From: Gelidibacter salicanalis
GTDB taxonomy: Bacteria > Bacteroidota > Bacteroidia > Flavobacteriales > Flavobacteriaceae
Length of the DNA stretch: 64,000 nt
Direction of reading: 5' to 3'
NCBI RefSeq assembly: GCF_016469035.1
Contig: NZ_JAEHJZ010000032.1
Span: forward strand, 124,001-188,000
In this document: one piece after another, positions 29,052 through 38,177 of the stretch
Numbering within the stretch: the stretch's first letter is position 1
Layout: every line of letters begins with the position of its first letter
Notes under the pieces: model-generated
What the model was told of the DNA's origin: nothing
Seen by the model: only the letters and a program-made list of their open reading frames with translations
Database searches by the model: none
Position numbers and translations under genes: made by a program

Positions 29052-29161
29052 TCCCGATAGCTCGGGATTAGCCAGATTGTATGAAATTTTGTCCCGCTGG
29101 GCGGGACGAAAAGGAATAGCAAGAGGGTAACGGGCAGAGCCACGTTACATATTCCTTTTCG
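29052..29161. other. oriT: Candidate origin of transfer (nested hairpins)
   Basis: Three close inverted repeats lie in a gene-free gap just upstream of the mobilisation genes: TCCCGA/TCGGGA at 29052-29067, GTCCCGC/GCGGGAC at 29091-29107, and a perfect 12-bp pair CGAAAAGGAATA (29107-29118) with TATTCCTTTTCG (29150-29161) that encloses GTAACG/CGTTAC. Such structures beside relaxase genes are typical of oriT. The nick site cannot be placed by eye. Confidence 0.5.
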
Positions 29162-29219
29162 TTTATAAATCATTGATTTTCAATTACTTGAAAATTAATT
29201 GATTTTTTAGATTTCATCA

Positions 29220-29276
29220 ATTTGCGTCAAATGCCCCGAAACCACCTGTAAACTGGGATGGATTTGCGTCAAATGC
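29220..29276 (+). promoter_or_regulatory. Duplicated 15-bp dyad upstream of the mobilisation gene
   Basis: ATTTGCGTCAAATGC occurs at 29220-29234 and 29262-29276, 42 bp apart. Each copy contains the dyad ATTTG-CGT-CAAAT. The second copy ends 17 bp before the ATG of the BfmA/BtgA-like gene, so it is a likely operator or relaxosome accessory-protein site. Confidence 0.5.
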
Positions 29277-29293
29277 ACAAAAAAGCGAAATAA

Positions 29294-29674
29294 ATGGATT
29301 CATTCATCACCATCAGGTTCAAAAGGAAAACTGCCAAATGTTTTCAGGAATTTTCAAAAACTCATTTCAAATCGCATACCGATGCCATGGCAACTATGCT
29401 CGATTTTTTCTTTTACAATGAGATCTCTCCAAAGGAAAATTTTGGTCCGACAGGGCGAACCATAGAAGCCAACTTACTCAAAAGAATCAATGCAGTAATT
29501 GCTATAATGAGGGATGTTGAAAAGACCCAAACCAAGCCCACAGTTGCAATGATGGAATCTCTTTTTCAGACCGAAACACCAACAAAGAAACCGTTGATTT
29601 TAGAAAAGAAATTTATCGATAAACAGAAGAAAGTGCGCTTTAAAGAAAAGGAAAATCCAAACAACGAACTTTAA
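29294..29674 (+). CDS. BfmA/BtgA-family mobilisation accessory protein
   Basis: 126 residues: MDSFITIRFKRKTAKCFQEF then KTHFKSHTDAMATMLDFFFY, which looks like a ribbon-helix-helix DNA-binding N-terminus, followed by a helical middle and a basic tail. Proteins of this type bind oriT and assist the relaxase. The gene sits between the candidate oriT and the relaxase gene, 11 bp before the latter. Two dyads upstream could be its own binding sites. Confidence 0.75.
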   Translation: MDSFITIRFKRKTAKCFQEFSKTHFKSHTDAMATMLDFFFYNEISPKENFGPTGRTIEANLLKRINAVIAIMRDVEKTQTKPTVAMMESLFQTETPTKKPLILEKKFIDKQKKVRFKEKENPNNEL

Positions 29675-29685
29675 ATTTTCGAGCT

Positions 29686-30717
29686 ATGTACATCACAATT
29701 ACACCCCAAAAAATGGGAGGCAATTATTCCAAGAGTTCAGCGGATTTTGTTGGTTATCTGGAGAAGGAAAACCAAGGATTGGAGCAACAGGATATGGAAC
29801 ATTTTTTTAACCAAAATGGCGACGAGATTTCAGCAGAGGAAGTGGTCAGGGAAATAGATAGTAATACGGCAAAACTTGAAAAGCACGAACCACGGTTTTA
29901 TTCTATTACCGTAAGTCCTTCAAAATACGAACTGAAACGGTTGCAGAACCATAGTGAGGATTTGCAAAAATACACCCGTGAGATTATGAAGGATTATGTG
30001 GCTTCATTTAATCGTGAAATCAATGGGCGACCAATAACCATAGACGACATAAAATATTATGCAAAAATTGAACATCAACGAACATTCAAGGGAACGGACT
30101 TTCAGATAAAAGAAAACCAACCGTATGCCACAAAAATACTTCAACTAAAAACAGAAGTCCGAAATGTGAAAGATGGGCGAGCAGTAGGAAATGTGAAAAA
30201 ATTGGAAAAAGAAATTGGGAAACTAGAAAGAGAAGCGCCGCATCAACAGAACGGAAAACGAATCGTACAGGAAATGCCAAAAGCAGGGAACCAAAGTCAT
30301 ATCCATATTATTGTGAGCCGGAAAGATGCGTCTAATAAATTCAGTTTGTCGCCTGGAAGTAAATACAAAGCTTCCGATGTTGAATTAAATGGTAAAACGG
30401 TAAAACGAGGATTTGATAGAGATGGATTTTTTACAAAAGCAGAAAAGACTTTTGACAAGACATTTGATTATCAAAGGAACTTCGCTGAAACTTATAAGGC
30501 AAGAAAGGATTTCATTAAGAATCCGAAAATCTATTTTGCTTCACTAATGAAACTGCCCACCAACGAAAAAGCATTGGCGTTCAAAATAATGGGCAAAAGT
30601 GGCATCCCGATGATGCCGACTATTCCTGTCACACAAGCACAACTGGCAATGAAAATTTTTAATAGGCTGCGACGTGGTGCTGAAGTGGCCATCAAATCGA
30701 GTTCTATCGGAATCTAA
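29686..30717 (+). CDS. mobB: Relaxase of the Bacteroidetes MobB type (DUF5712-like)
   Basis: 343 residues; nicks oriT and pilots the strand into the recipient. The start MYITITPQKMGGNYSKSSAD is typical, with GYLEKENQG and the tyrosine-containing PRFYSITVSPSKYELKRL. The histidine motif NQSHIHIIVSRKDASNK (His about 204 and 206) fits the metal-binding site of MOB relaxases. The C-terminal 100 residues are basic. It lies 9 bp before the coupling-protein gene. No frameshift is seen. Confidence 0.82.
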   Translation: MYITITPQKMGGNYSKSSADFVGYLEKENQGLEQQDMEHFFNQNGDEISAEEVVREIDSNTAKLEKHEPRFYSITVSPSKYELKRLQNHSEDLQKYTREIMKDYVASFNREINGRPITIDDIKYYAKIEHQRTFKGTDFQIKENQPYATKILQLKTEVRNVKDGRAVGNVKKLEKEIGKLEREAPHQQNGKRIVQEMPKAGNQSHIHIIVSRKDASNKFSLSPGSKYKASDVELNGKTVKRGFDRDGFFTKAEKTFDKTFDYQRNFAETYKARKDFIKNPKIYFASLMKLPTNEKALAFKIMGKSGIPMMPTIPVTQAQLAMKIFNRLRRGAEVAIKSSSIGI

Positions 30718-30726
30718 TTTAAAATT

Positions 30727-32307
30727 ATGCAAATGGACAATCTCGTAACAGTACTTTTTATTATTGGTTTGGCCAGCGGTGTTTTCTATGGGATGTATCG
30801 GATAAGTAGATATGCATTCATTTTTAATTTTCTTTTGCTCGGTGCTCTTGTGTTTTATTTGAACGAAGAATTCCGATTGGTTTTAATCGCACTCTATTTG
30901 GTTTGCCCTCTCACATTAAATAATTTGGGAATGTATGTTTTTCTGCACAAAACGGACAAGCCTAAAAATGGAAATGCCAAATATCAGGTAAACTTTGCCA
31001 CCACCAAAGGAAACTTCAAATTGGACAATATAAAACGCGGTGCATCCGTCATTGGTTCTGCTGGAAGCGGAAAGACTGAAAGCGTGGTTTATGGATTCCT
31101 GAAACACTTTCGGAAGGAAGGTTTTTGCGGCATCATTCACGACTATAAAAATTTTGAACTAACTGAAATGGCTTATCCACTTTTCAAGAATGGGGATATC
31201 GCATTTAAGGTTATTTCCTTCGATAAAATCATCCACAGGGTAAATCCTATTGCGCCACGCTATTTAGAGAACGAGGAAAGCGTAAACGAGGTTTCAAGGG
31301 TGCTGATTGAGAATCTTTTGGAGCAACGGGAGTCTGGAACTACTGGAACGACCAAATTTTTTAATGATGCAGCGGAAGGATTGATAGGTGGGTTGATTTG
31401 GAAACTGAAAACTACATATCCAGAATACTGTACATTGCCCCATCTGATTGCTGTTTACCAATATCTAGACACGGACAGCCTAATCCGGTTTTTGGAAACC
31501 AATACAACCTCAAGGGCCATGGCAGATGCTTTTATCAGTGGCAAGGATTCCGAAAGGCAGACCGCTGGTGTAAAGAGCACTTTGGCAAACGCGCTGAAGC
31601 GCATCAGTACGCAACGTATTTTTATGGCATTGTCTGCGGATGAAGTGCCACTCAATATCAATAGTCCAGAAAATCCAACTGTGATTTCGATCGTGAACAA
31701 CCCCAAATTCGAAACCTCCTATTCCCCAGTGATCGCTACCATTATTCACACCATAACCAAACAAATGAGTGTTCGTAATAGCGAGCCTTCTTTTCTCTTA
31801 ATGGAAGAAGCACCGACCATTCGTTTATTGAATATGCACCGTATTCCCGCAACGTTGCGTAGTTATGACATTGCCACCATTTACGTGATGCAGGACAAGA
31901 TTCAAAACGATATGATGTATGGCGATAAGGCGAGCAAGGCTATTTTGAGCAACCTTTCCTATCAATTTTTCGGTAAGGTAAATGATCCTGACACCGCAAA
32001 GTATTATGAGCGGTTTTTTGAGATTGTTAAAGATCCGACAAAAAGTATTAGCCGAGGTCACAATCTTGATTTTGATACTAGAATAACTACAGGAGAAAAG
32101 GAAATCCCGAAAATAAGAGCTGATGTTTTCTTTCGATTGAGACAGGGAGAGTTTGTTACCTATGCTGATGGAAAGGATAAGAAGGTGCAGTTTAAATTAC
32201 AACCAATTCAAAGAGAGCTTCCAAAAGAATCTAATCAGTTTTCACAAGAGGATCTAGCAGCTAATTTTGAACGGATTTATGAAGAGTCTAAATCGATCTT
32301 TGGGTAG
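30727..32307 (+). CDS. VirD4-like conjugative coupling protein
   Basis: 526 residues. Two or three membrane segments occupy the first 75 residues (LVTVLFIIGLASGVFYGMY; LVLIALYLVCPL). The Walker A is GSAGSGKTES (about 110-119), and FLLMEEAPTIR (about 360) is the Walker B-like block. It is the ATPase that links the relaxase-DNA complex to the TraE-N channel. It ends the plus-strand mobilisation set. The defence cargo begins about 140 bp after it, separating it from the tra operon that it must work with. Confidence 0.88.
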   Translation: MQMDNLVTVLFIIGLASGVFYGMYRISRYAFIFNFLLLGALVFYLNEEFRLVLIALYLVCPLTLNNLGMYVFLHKTDKPKNGNAKYQVNFATTKGNFKLDNIKRGASVIGSAGSGKTESVVYGFLKHFRKEGFCGIIHDYKNFELTEMAYPLFKNGDIAFKVISFDKIIHRVNPIAPRYLENEESVNEVSRVLIENLLEQRESGTTGTTKFFNDAAEGLIGGLIWKLKTTYPEYCTLPHLIAVYQYLDTDSLIRFLETNTTSRAMADAFISGKDSERQTAGVKSTLANALKRISTQRIFMALSADEVPLNINSPENPTVISIVNNPKFETSYSPVIATIIHTITKQMSVRNSEPSFLLMEEAPTIRLLNMHRIPATLRSYDIATIYVMQDKIQNDMMYGDKASKAILSNLSYQFFGKVNDPDTAKYYERFFEIVKDPTKSISRGHNLDFDTRITTGEKEIPKIRADVFFRLRQGEFVTYADGKDKKVQFKLQPIQRELPKESNQFSQEDLAANFERIYEESKSIFG

Positions 32308-32454
32308 TGGATAATATCATAATTAATTTATTGCTATTGCATTTTATTGAATATGACTGTGTTAAATACTAAATACACTTTTATTTAGCTGGAATACAAT
32401 AAGATGATGAATGTTTAAAGAGTGATGTAATACTAAAGTCTCGGCATAGTTTGC

Positions 32455-32462
32455 TATATTTG
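32455..32462 (+). promoter_or_regulatory. Bacteroidetes-type -7 box before the AAA ATPase gene
   Basis: TATATTTG matches the Bacteroidetes -7 consensus TAnnTTTG exactly. A transcript starting a few bases downstream would include TTG 32484 but not the TTGs at 32451 and 32460, which helps to choose the start of the next gene. The -33 element is not obvious. Confidence 0.45.
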
Positions 32463-32483
32463 TATAAAATTCGAGATAGAGAT

Positions 32484-33515
32484 TTGAGCCAATTTGATTA
32501 TATAAAAGAAATAGCAAAGTATGGTTTAGAAAATGACCAGGAACGCTTATTGACTGTAATTAACGAACTTGTTGAACATTCTAAAAAGACTAAAAAGGTT
32601 AATTTCGCAATTCAATTGCAATCTATCCTTAAAGAGTCTATGCGACAACAAAGCACTAATAATTTGACCAAAGTTGGTTCTGATTCTTATTATCAGCGTC
32701 TTGATGATCGTGATATTCAAGATTTAATTCTTGAAAAAATTACTTCAGACTATTCTTTAGAGAACATTGTTGCAGATGAGGTAGTAATGGGGGAACTAAA
32801 ACATTTTATTGAAGAGCACGATAAAATTGAATTACTTCAAAGATTCAATCTTCCCGTTTCCAATAAATTACTCTTGCACGGACCATCTGGTTGTGGTAAA
32901 ACGCTTGCCTCTTACGTGATTGCTGGCGAACTCGATAAAATGATGGTAGTTGTTAATTTGGGAGCAATCGTCTCATCTAAATTAGGCGAAACAAGTAAAA
33001 ACCTTTCCAAAATATTTAAGAAAGCAGCTCTTGAAGATTGCATAATCTTTATTGATGAATTTGATAGTCTAGGAAAAGTACGTGATTATAGTCAAGACCA
33101 CGGCGAAATGAAGCGTGTGGTTAATACTATTCTTCAGTTATTTGATTATTTGCCTCAAAGCAGTATTGTTATTGCTGCCACGAATCAAAAGGAAATGTTA
33201 GATTCAGCATTGACGAGAAGATTTGATAGTATAATAGGATTTTCTTTACCTAATACGGAACAAATCAAAAACCTTGTTGAACTGACATTAAGTAAGAGTG
33301 GGTTTTTATTCAGTAATAAGAGGGAGGCGACTAATATTATGAAGCTGTGTGAAGGTTTGTCTTATTACAGTATTCAGAAAACTCTGCTCACTGCATTAAA
33401 GAGAAGTCTGTTTAAGCATAGTGATAGAGATATAAAGTCAATTACTAAAATTGATAGCCATATTTGGAAATCTCTTGTTATTGCAGAAAAGAAATCACTT
33501 GACATAAACGCTTAA
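32484..33515 (+). CDS. ietA: AAA ATPase of a subtilase-associated defence pair (IetA-like)
   Basis: About 343 residues. An N-terminal helical region (FDYIKEIAKYGLENDQERLL; KKTKKVNFAIQLQSIL) precedes a AAA core with Walker A GPSGCGKT and Walker B IIFIDEFDSLG, an Asn-containing sensor 1 (VIAATNQKEM) and arginines at LTRRFDS. No in-frame ATG or GTG exists upstream, so the start must be a TTG; 32484 lies just past a good -7 box, while 32451 is the longest option. AAA ATPases of this type next to a subtilase gene match the IetAS anti-phage pair. Here the two genes face each other and share bases of their stop codons (33512-33515). Confidence 0.75.
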   Translation: MSQFDYIKEIAKYGLENDQERLLTVINELVEHSKKTKKVNFAIQLQSILKESMRQQSTNNLTKVGSDSYYQRLDDRDIQDLILEKITSDYSLENIVADEVVMGELKHFIEEHDKIELLQRFNLPVSNKLLLHGPSGCGKTLASYVIAGELDKMMVVVNLGAIVSSKLGETSKNLSKIFKKAALEDCIIFIDEFDSLGKVRDYSQDHGEMKRVVNTILQLFDYLPQSSIVIAATNQKEMLDSALTRRFDSIIGFSLPNTEQIKNLVELTLSKSGFLFSNKREATNIMKLCEGLSYYSIQKTLLTALKRSLFKHSDRDIKSITKIDSHIWKSLVIAEKKSLDINA

Positions 33516-35941
33516 ATTTCCCCCTCCAAATCAGCTTCGGCTTCGGCTATATTTATTACTTCAACATTATTAATTGCTCTTAACTCGTCGTAAAGTCTAC
33601 CAGTATTAGCTCTTAATTTTTCTTCAATTTTAAGAACAAGCGAGAAATTAAATTCTGTAGGATAATTCTCAATCTGAGATGCCATAATCTGATTCGATAA
33701 TAAAGCTTGTACCGCCAGTTTAAAGGTTTTGCCTTCACTACGTAATTGAGAAACGTCAACATTGAATTCAATTTTCTGAACATTACTGTAAGGAGCAGGC
33801 GTTGATTTATCTCTAGCGGATTGTGACCAACTTAGTGTTGTGCGTAATTTTGAATTTAATTCTCGTTGTACTCTGTTAATGTCATCAGATGAATGATTTT
33901 TAAAAACACTAAAGGCCATATGTATTGGGCAATAGGTTAACTGATTATGCTGTAATGGCAAAAAGCTGAAACATAATGTAGCTGTTACTTTAAGGATACC
34001 ATTTGTTTTACCAAGATTCGATGAAATTAAATAATCTGGAAAGTTAACAGGGTAAATTTTCTGTTCACCGCTTTGGATACTGTCTTCAAGAATCATTGTA
34101 ACATTATTCTCATCTGAAAAAATGGTATTATCGACATCAATGACCCCATAGCCTGAGGTTCTGTTTAGTAAAGGTTTGTTGGCATCTGGATAGACTGTGT
34201 TTTTCAAAGATGCCCCATTAATTATCAATGCTTTTAATGTTTGCGACTTTAAATCTGGGTAAAGAATTTTAAGTTTTGCAGCAAGGTTAGCAGTTAGTGG
34301 AGCAGCTAAACTTGTTCCTATTTCTTTGGTGTAACCTAAAGCTGGATTAGACGATAATACGGACATCGCAGCGTTATCCATACGATCTATTGTGTTAGGG
34401 TTGTAAAATCCATAATCACCGCCACTTTCAATAACGTCTGGCTTGAAAAGATTTTTATTACGCTTCTTAACAGAATATATTGCAGCCAGATTAATATGGT
34501 CTGTACGAGTATAAATTGCAGGGAATTCTTTACCTGATGCGATACCATTAAAAGCACCATTATATAGACCATCTGCAGCTGCACCCACTGTCATATTATT
34601 CATTGAGTCTGCCGGCGTATTTAAGTTGGTGTGCTCATTATTAAAGTAGTTTAGGTCATAATCATTATTTTCGTTCATTGCTAGATCATTATTTCCTATG
34701 CTTATAAAAATTAAACTATCAGTTTCGTGTGCAAACTTATCTAGTTCGAAGGTGTAGTTAGAAAATGCTTCGTTCGTTTTCTTGTGGGTTTTATAGCAAA
34801 TTGTTAACACGAAAATACTTAAATGTGGATATTCATTTTTTGCTTTATATAGTAGTTCAATTACTTTTTTTTCAGAAAGGTAGCCATCACCACTTCCTAT
34901 TAATTTTATAGAAAGTAATTTTGCATCTGCATAAATCTCGCCTTCAAAATTAGTGCTATGGTTGTGTCTTCCTAGTGCAGCAAGGGCGCCTACCATTGTG
35001 CCGTGTCCATCGTTTCCACAGTTATCAATTAATGGATTGCCATCTAGCGTAAAAGTGTCATCTTGTAAGGTAATACTGGATAGAGGTGTTTGCATACTTA
35101 TTCCGGTATCTAAGATTCCAATTAAAGGAAGCTCTTCATCTGCATTTACAATTTCAAAACCATAAGCTCTGCTCGGTATATTATATATTCCAGGCCGTAC
35201 CACTCCAGAAAGGGAGGAGGTTATGCTCTCTATAACATCAAAATTTTGAGCAATCACAATAAGCTCATTTAATGTAACGTCGAAAAGCTCTAATCTGTTT
35301 GTCTCTCTATCAATAACATATTCGATTAGATGTTCATTTAAGTACAACCTTAATGCTTCAATGATGCTATTCTCAATTTCTGCATTTGCAGGAAGTTCGA
35401 TTGTTTTTATCACAACTACGTTCCCGAGAGTCTCAGCATCTACTCGCAGTACGTCGCTCAATGTGAGTAACTTAAAGTTTTTTACAAAAAGTATGTTTTT
35501 ATTGTAAGCTGCCTCTGCATTATTCTCTAAACCTCTATTAATTAATCCTTCTACACTTGTTATAAATACCTGAAATTTGTCGTGATCTGCAATAGAAAAT
35601 AGTGCCGTTCTATTGAAGTTTGTGAAGCTTACTCCTTCAAGACCAAATGTATTGTACCAAATGCTATAGTATTTTTCCAAATGAAATTGACCCATAAAGT
35701 CTACCTCTACATAGTCTACGTCATAAGGGACATTAATAGTCTCATCTTTTGCTCTTGCTTTCACTTCTAGGTCACTTAGATACGATTGTAAATCATCCCG
35801 AAAAGCTCTTGCCATAAATATATAATTTGGCTCTGGATTTGCTTCATCGTCGTTGTTTCCGAAACCGTAATTGAACTTTACCTGTCCAGATTCCTCTAGC
35901 TGTCTATCTGCAATGATTCTTAAGTGATTCTTATTTGGCAT
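33512..35941 (-). CDS. ietS: Subtilisin-like (S8) serine peptidase of the defence pair (IetS-like)
   Basis: 809 residues with no signal peptide, so it is cytosolic, unlike most secreted subtilases. The N-terminal 260 residues are of unknown fold. The catalytic triad is visible: Asp278 in LIGILDTGIS, His313 in GNDGHGTMVG and Ser544 in GTSLAAPLTANLA, with the oxyanion Asn417 in ISIGNND. A C-terminal beta-rich part follows. Paired with a AAA ATPase gene, this matches IetAS, in which the ATPase presumably controls the protease. The genes are convergent here with overlapping stops. Its own promoter is not clear; a relic lies just upstream. Confidence 0.82.
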   Translation of the reverse strand: MPNKNHLRIIADRQLEESGQVKFNYGFGNNDDEANPEPNYIFMARAFRDDLQSYLSDLEVKARAKDETINVPYDVDYVEVDFMGQFHLEKYYSIWYNTFGLEGVSFTNFNRTALFSIADHDKFQVFITSVEGLINRGLENNAEAAYNKNILFVKNFKLLTLSDVLRVDAETLGNVVVIKTIELPANAEIENSIIEALRLYLNEHLIEYVIDRETNRLELFDVTLNELIVIAQNFDVIESITSSLSGVVRPGIYNIPSRAYGFEIVNADEELPLIGILDTGISMQTPLSSITLQDDTFTLDGNPLIDNCGNDGHGTMVGALAALGRHNHSTNFEGEIYADAKLLSIKLIGSGDGYLSEKKVIELLYKAKNEYPHLSIFVLTICYKTHKKTNEAFSNYTFELDKFAHETDSLIFISIGNNDLAMNENNDYDLNYFNNEHTNLNTPADSMNNMTVGAAADGLYNGAFNGIASGKEFPAIYTRTDHINLAAIYSVKKRNKNLFKPDVIESGGDYGFYNPNTIDRMDNAAMSVLSSNPALGYTKEIGTSLAAPLTANLAAKLKILYPDLKSQTLKALIINGASLKNTVYPDANKPLLNRTSGYGVIDVDNTIFSDENNVTMILEDSIQSGEQKIYPVNFPDYLISSNLGKTNGILKVTATLCFSFLPLQHNQLTYCPIHMAFSVFKNHSSDDINRVQRELNSKLRTTLSWSQSARDKSTPAPYSNVQKIEFNVDVSQLRSEGKTFKLAVQALLSNQIMASQIENYPTEFNFSLVLKIEEKLRANTGRLYDELRAINNVEVINIAEAEADLEGEI

Positions 35942-36158
35942 AATTCGTTAATATAATTTTTTGATTATTCTTCACAATTCTAAATTCTTCATCACTCAGA
36001 TCATACAACCTATAAAACAGTGGTCTATCTTAGGCTCTTAGTATATTTTATACATCGTAATTATTCCTTTGTACATTGTTTTTTAATAGCTTTTTAAGAC
36101 TTATAAAGTTTCCTTCTTCATATTAGCCAATACGCAGTTTCTTTATATTCAAAGAAGC
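35942..36158 (-). pseudogene. Relic C-terminus of a possible methylase/restriction enzyme
   Basis: Read on the minus strand, the gap between brxL and the subtilase gene gives DRPLFYRLYDLSDEEFRIVK in frame, after three in-frame TAA codons. A tail of the form LYxLxDEExxIV closes many Eco57I-type restriction-methylases and related DNA methylases. This suggests a lost nuclease or methylase gene that once stood here. The fragment is short, so the family call is weak. Confidence 0.3.
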
Positions 36159-38177
36159 CTAAGAACCGACCTTCACAAACGTAACCTCACAAGCCTTACA
36201 TACCCGTCGTTCTTGGATGTATTCATTGATATCATACCAACCACCAGTTTTTTGCCAAATATCTAGTCCTCTCCCTAAAATCACTTTCCATCCGTTATTC
36301 ATTTCAATAGATCTGTCGTGAATAAAATCGTCAAACTCATAGGAAAATAGGATGCCCATTGATTCCAAAGAATAACGCATTTGCTCAAAAGCATCTTTCG
36401 CATTTTCTATAAACTCTTCATTATTACTTGTTACTAAGTGAAGTTTAACTTCTGTGTCTGGATCTTTCTTTTCGCTAATCAGTTTTGCTAGTTCCATAAA
36501 GTTGCGCAACTGATAGGGTAGCCTAATGTATGGGTCTGTAATATGAAAATCAGTGGCATTTAATAGGTAAGCTCCAAACAAATTATCGTATGAAATACCA
36601 GACTGATTATCTCTAATTATTTTTTGCCCAGGTTCTAGTGATAAAATAACGTTTTCAGATTTCTTTGGTTGACTGTTCTCAGCCACGTCACTTTGGGGTA
36701 TCGAAGGTTTTATTTCATTTTCAATCTCTTCTAGTGTCAAGATAGAAAAATGTTCTCCTGTTGATTTACTAACGTAACTAAAATCGACTTCTTCAAAGGT
36801 TTCGTCCATTTTGCGAAGTTGATCCTTAACCCGCTTTCTATTTTCAATAGCGAAATCTAAAATTTCTTTCGCATCAGCTTCAGTGAAATCATTATCAGGG
36901 TAGATTATTTTTAGTAGACCAGCGAAAGTTTTGGCAATTGATGTTTTATCTCGGGTAGTAATGGTACTCGATAATTCAAAGTATTTAGTATAATCGTGTG
37001 TTCTATCTTCTTTCCTTAGGTTCTTTAATACTTCAGCAAGGTAATCTACGATAAAACCGTATTGCGACGTAAACATTTCATTTCGTAATTTCTGAACTTC
37101 CCATCCTGGAAGATATCCGTGCATACGGTCAAGGAAAGCGGTATCATAATAATCTTTAGGTAAGGCCTCAAAAAGATCGCTATGTTTCATCATATATTTT
37201 ACTGAATGGTCTGTGTTTCCAACAAACACCATTGAAGCTGATGCACCATATACTTGAGTCCCTCTGGAAAAGGATTTATTAGCCATATAATTTTTCATTA
37301 TATCCACTAAGCCACGATCTACTCGTTTTGTTTTTCCGGCAAATTCATCATAGGCAACAACGTCCCAATATCCAACCAGCCCTATGTCTCCTGTACTATT
37401 ATTCACAAATAATTTAGCCTTTGAAACCTCTCCACCAGATATTAAAATTCCGTGTGGCGACATTTCAGAATAAATATGGGATTTACCTGTTCCCTTTGGA
37501 CCGAGTTCAATGAGGTTATAATTATTCTCTACAAATGGAACAAGTCTGGTTAATTGCAGCAGTTTTGAACGAAATGTAAATTCTTCCGGATTAAGACCAA
37601 TAGATTGCAATAAAACATCCATCCATTCTTCCTTGTCAAAATGTTTCCGAGCGCCTTTATATTCTTCAATATCTACATTGGAAACTTGAATGGGTTTTAA
37701 ACTCTCTACCATCCAAGGCGTGTGATCTCTTTCTTCTGAAGGAAAATATCCCAAAGTTAAAATACACCAAACCCCGCTAGACAGTAATTTCTGGTGTTCT
37801 TTGATAAGTGCATCAGAAATAGGAACACGATTTAAACCTAAATTCGCAAATGATGCTTCATATCTATCCTGTCTGTCATTAAGTTGAACAGCCACTTTAT
37901 CTATAATTCGATGAGATCCTTTTTCTCGGATAGTCGATTTGATTATTTGAGACTCATCTCTATGCACAAAATGTTTAGCGATGATATTCTTGACCGTTTC
38001 TACGCCGTGCTCAATAGTCGCTTCATCATCTGTAGCGCAGTATTGTCCCAATAAGTATTCGAGAACATACGTAGGAACTATGGCGTTACCTTTTACTAAT
38101 TTCGTTAAATCCTTTCGAACTACCTTACCTGCAAAGTGCTCGTTTATTTTTACATTGAGTGCGTTCATAGGTTTCAA
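36159..38177 (-). CDS. brxL: BREX type 1 Lon-like ATPase BrxL
   Basis: 672 residues, full length for the family. An N-terminal DUF4357-like/BrxL region is followed by an AAA core: Walker A GPKGTGKS (226-233), Walker B VVAYDEFAG (273-281) and the sensor region MVFVGNTDHS. A Lon-protease-like C-terminal region follows. In type 1 BREX, BrxL is a DNA-binding AAA+ machine needed for phage exclusion. The ATG overlaps the pglZ stop (ATGA), so translation is coupled. It is the last gene of the BREX operon. Confidence 0.93.
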   Translation of the reverse strand: MKPMNALNVKINEHFAGKVVRKDLTKLVKGNAIVPTYVLEYLLGQYCATDDEATIEHGVETVKNIIAKHFVHRDESQIIKSTIREKGSHRIIDKVAVQLNDRQDRYEASFANLGLNRVPISDALIKEHQKLLSSGVWCILTLGYFPSEERDHTPWMVESLKPIQVSNVDIEEYKGARKHFDKEEWMDVLLQSIGLNPEEFTFRSKLLQLTRLVPFVENNYNLIELGPKGTGKSHIYSEMSPHGILISGGEVSKAKLFVNNSTGDIGLVGYWDVVAYDEFAGKTKRVDRGLVDIMKNYMANKSFSRGTQVYGASASMVFVGNTDHSVKYMMKHSDLFEALPKDYYDTAFLDRMHGYLPGWEVQKLRNEMFTSQYGFIVDYLAEVLKNLRKEDRTHDYTKYFELSSTITTRDKTSIAKTFAGLLKIIYPDNDFTEADAKEILDFAIENRKRVKDQLRKMDETFEEVDFSYVSKSTGEHFSILTLEEIENEIKPSIPQSDVAENSQPKKSENVILSLEPGQKIIRDNQSGISYDNLFGAYLLNATDFHITDPYIRLPYQLRNFMELAKLISEKKDPDTEVKLHLVTSNNEEFIENAKDAFEQMRYSLESMGILFSYEFDDFIHDRSIEMNNGWKVILGRGLDIWQKTGGWYDINEYIQERRVCKACEVTFVKVGS

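Larger units (their letters stand above)
28844..29293. other. Gene-free gap holding oriT candidate and operators
   Basis: 450 bp without a credible gene. It contains the candidate oriT (29052-29161) and the duplicated dyad (29220-29276). A minus-strand frame across the hairpins has no family resemblance and is judged to be chance. Confidence 0.5.

Noticed and set aside
33512-35941. Secreted subtilisin-type protease
   Set aside because: There is no signal peptide or pro-domain pattern and the neighbour is a AAA ATPase, so a cytosolic defence role fits better.
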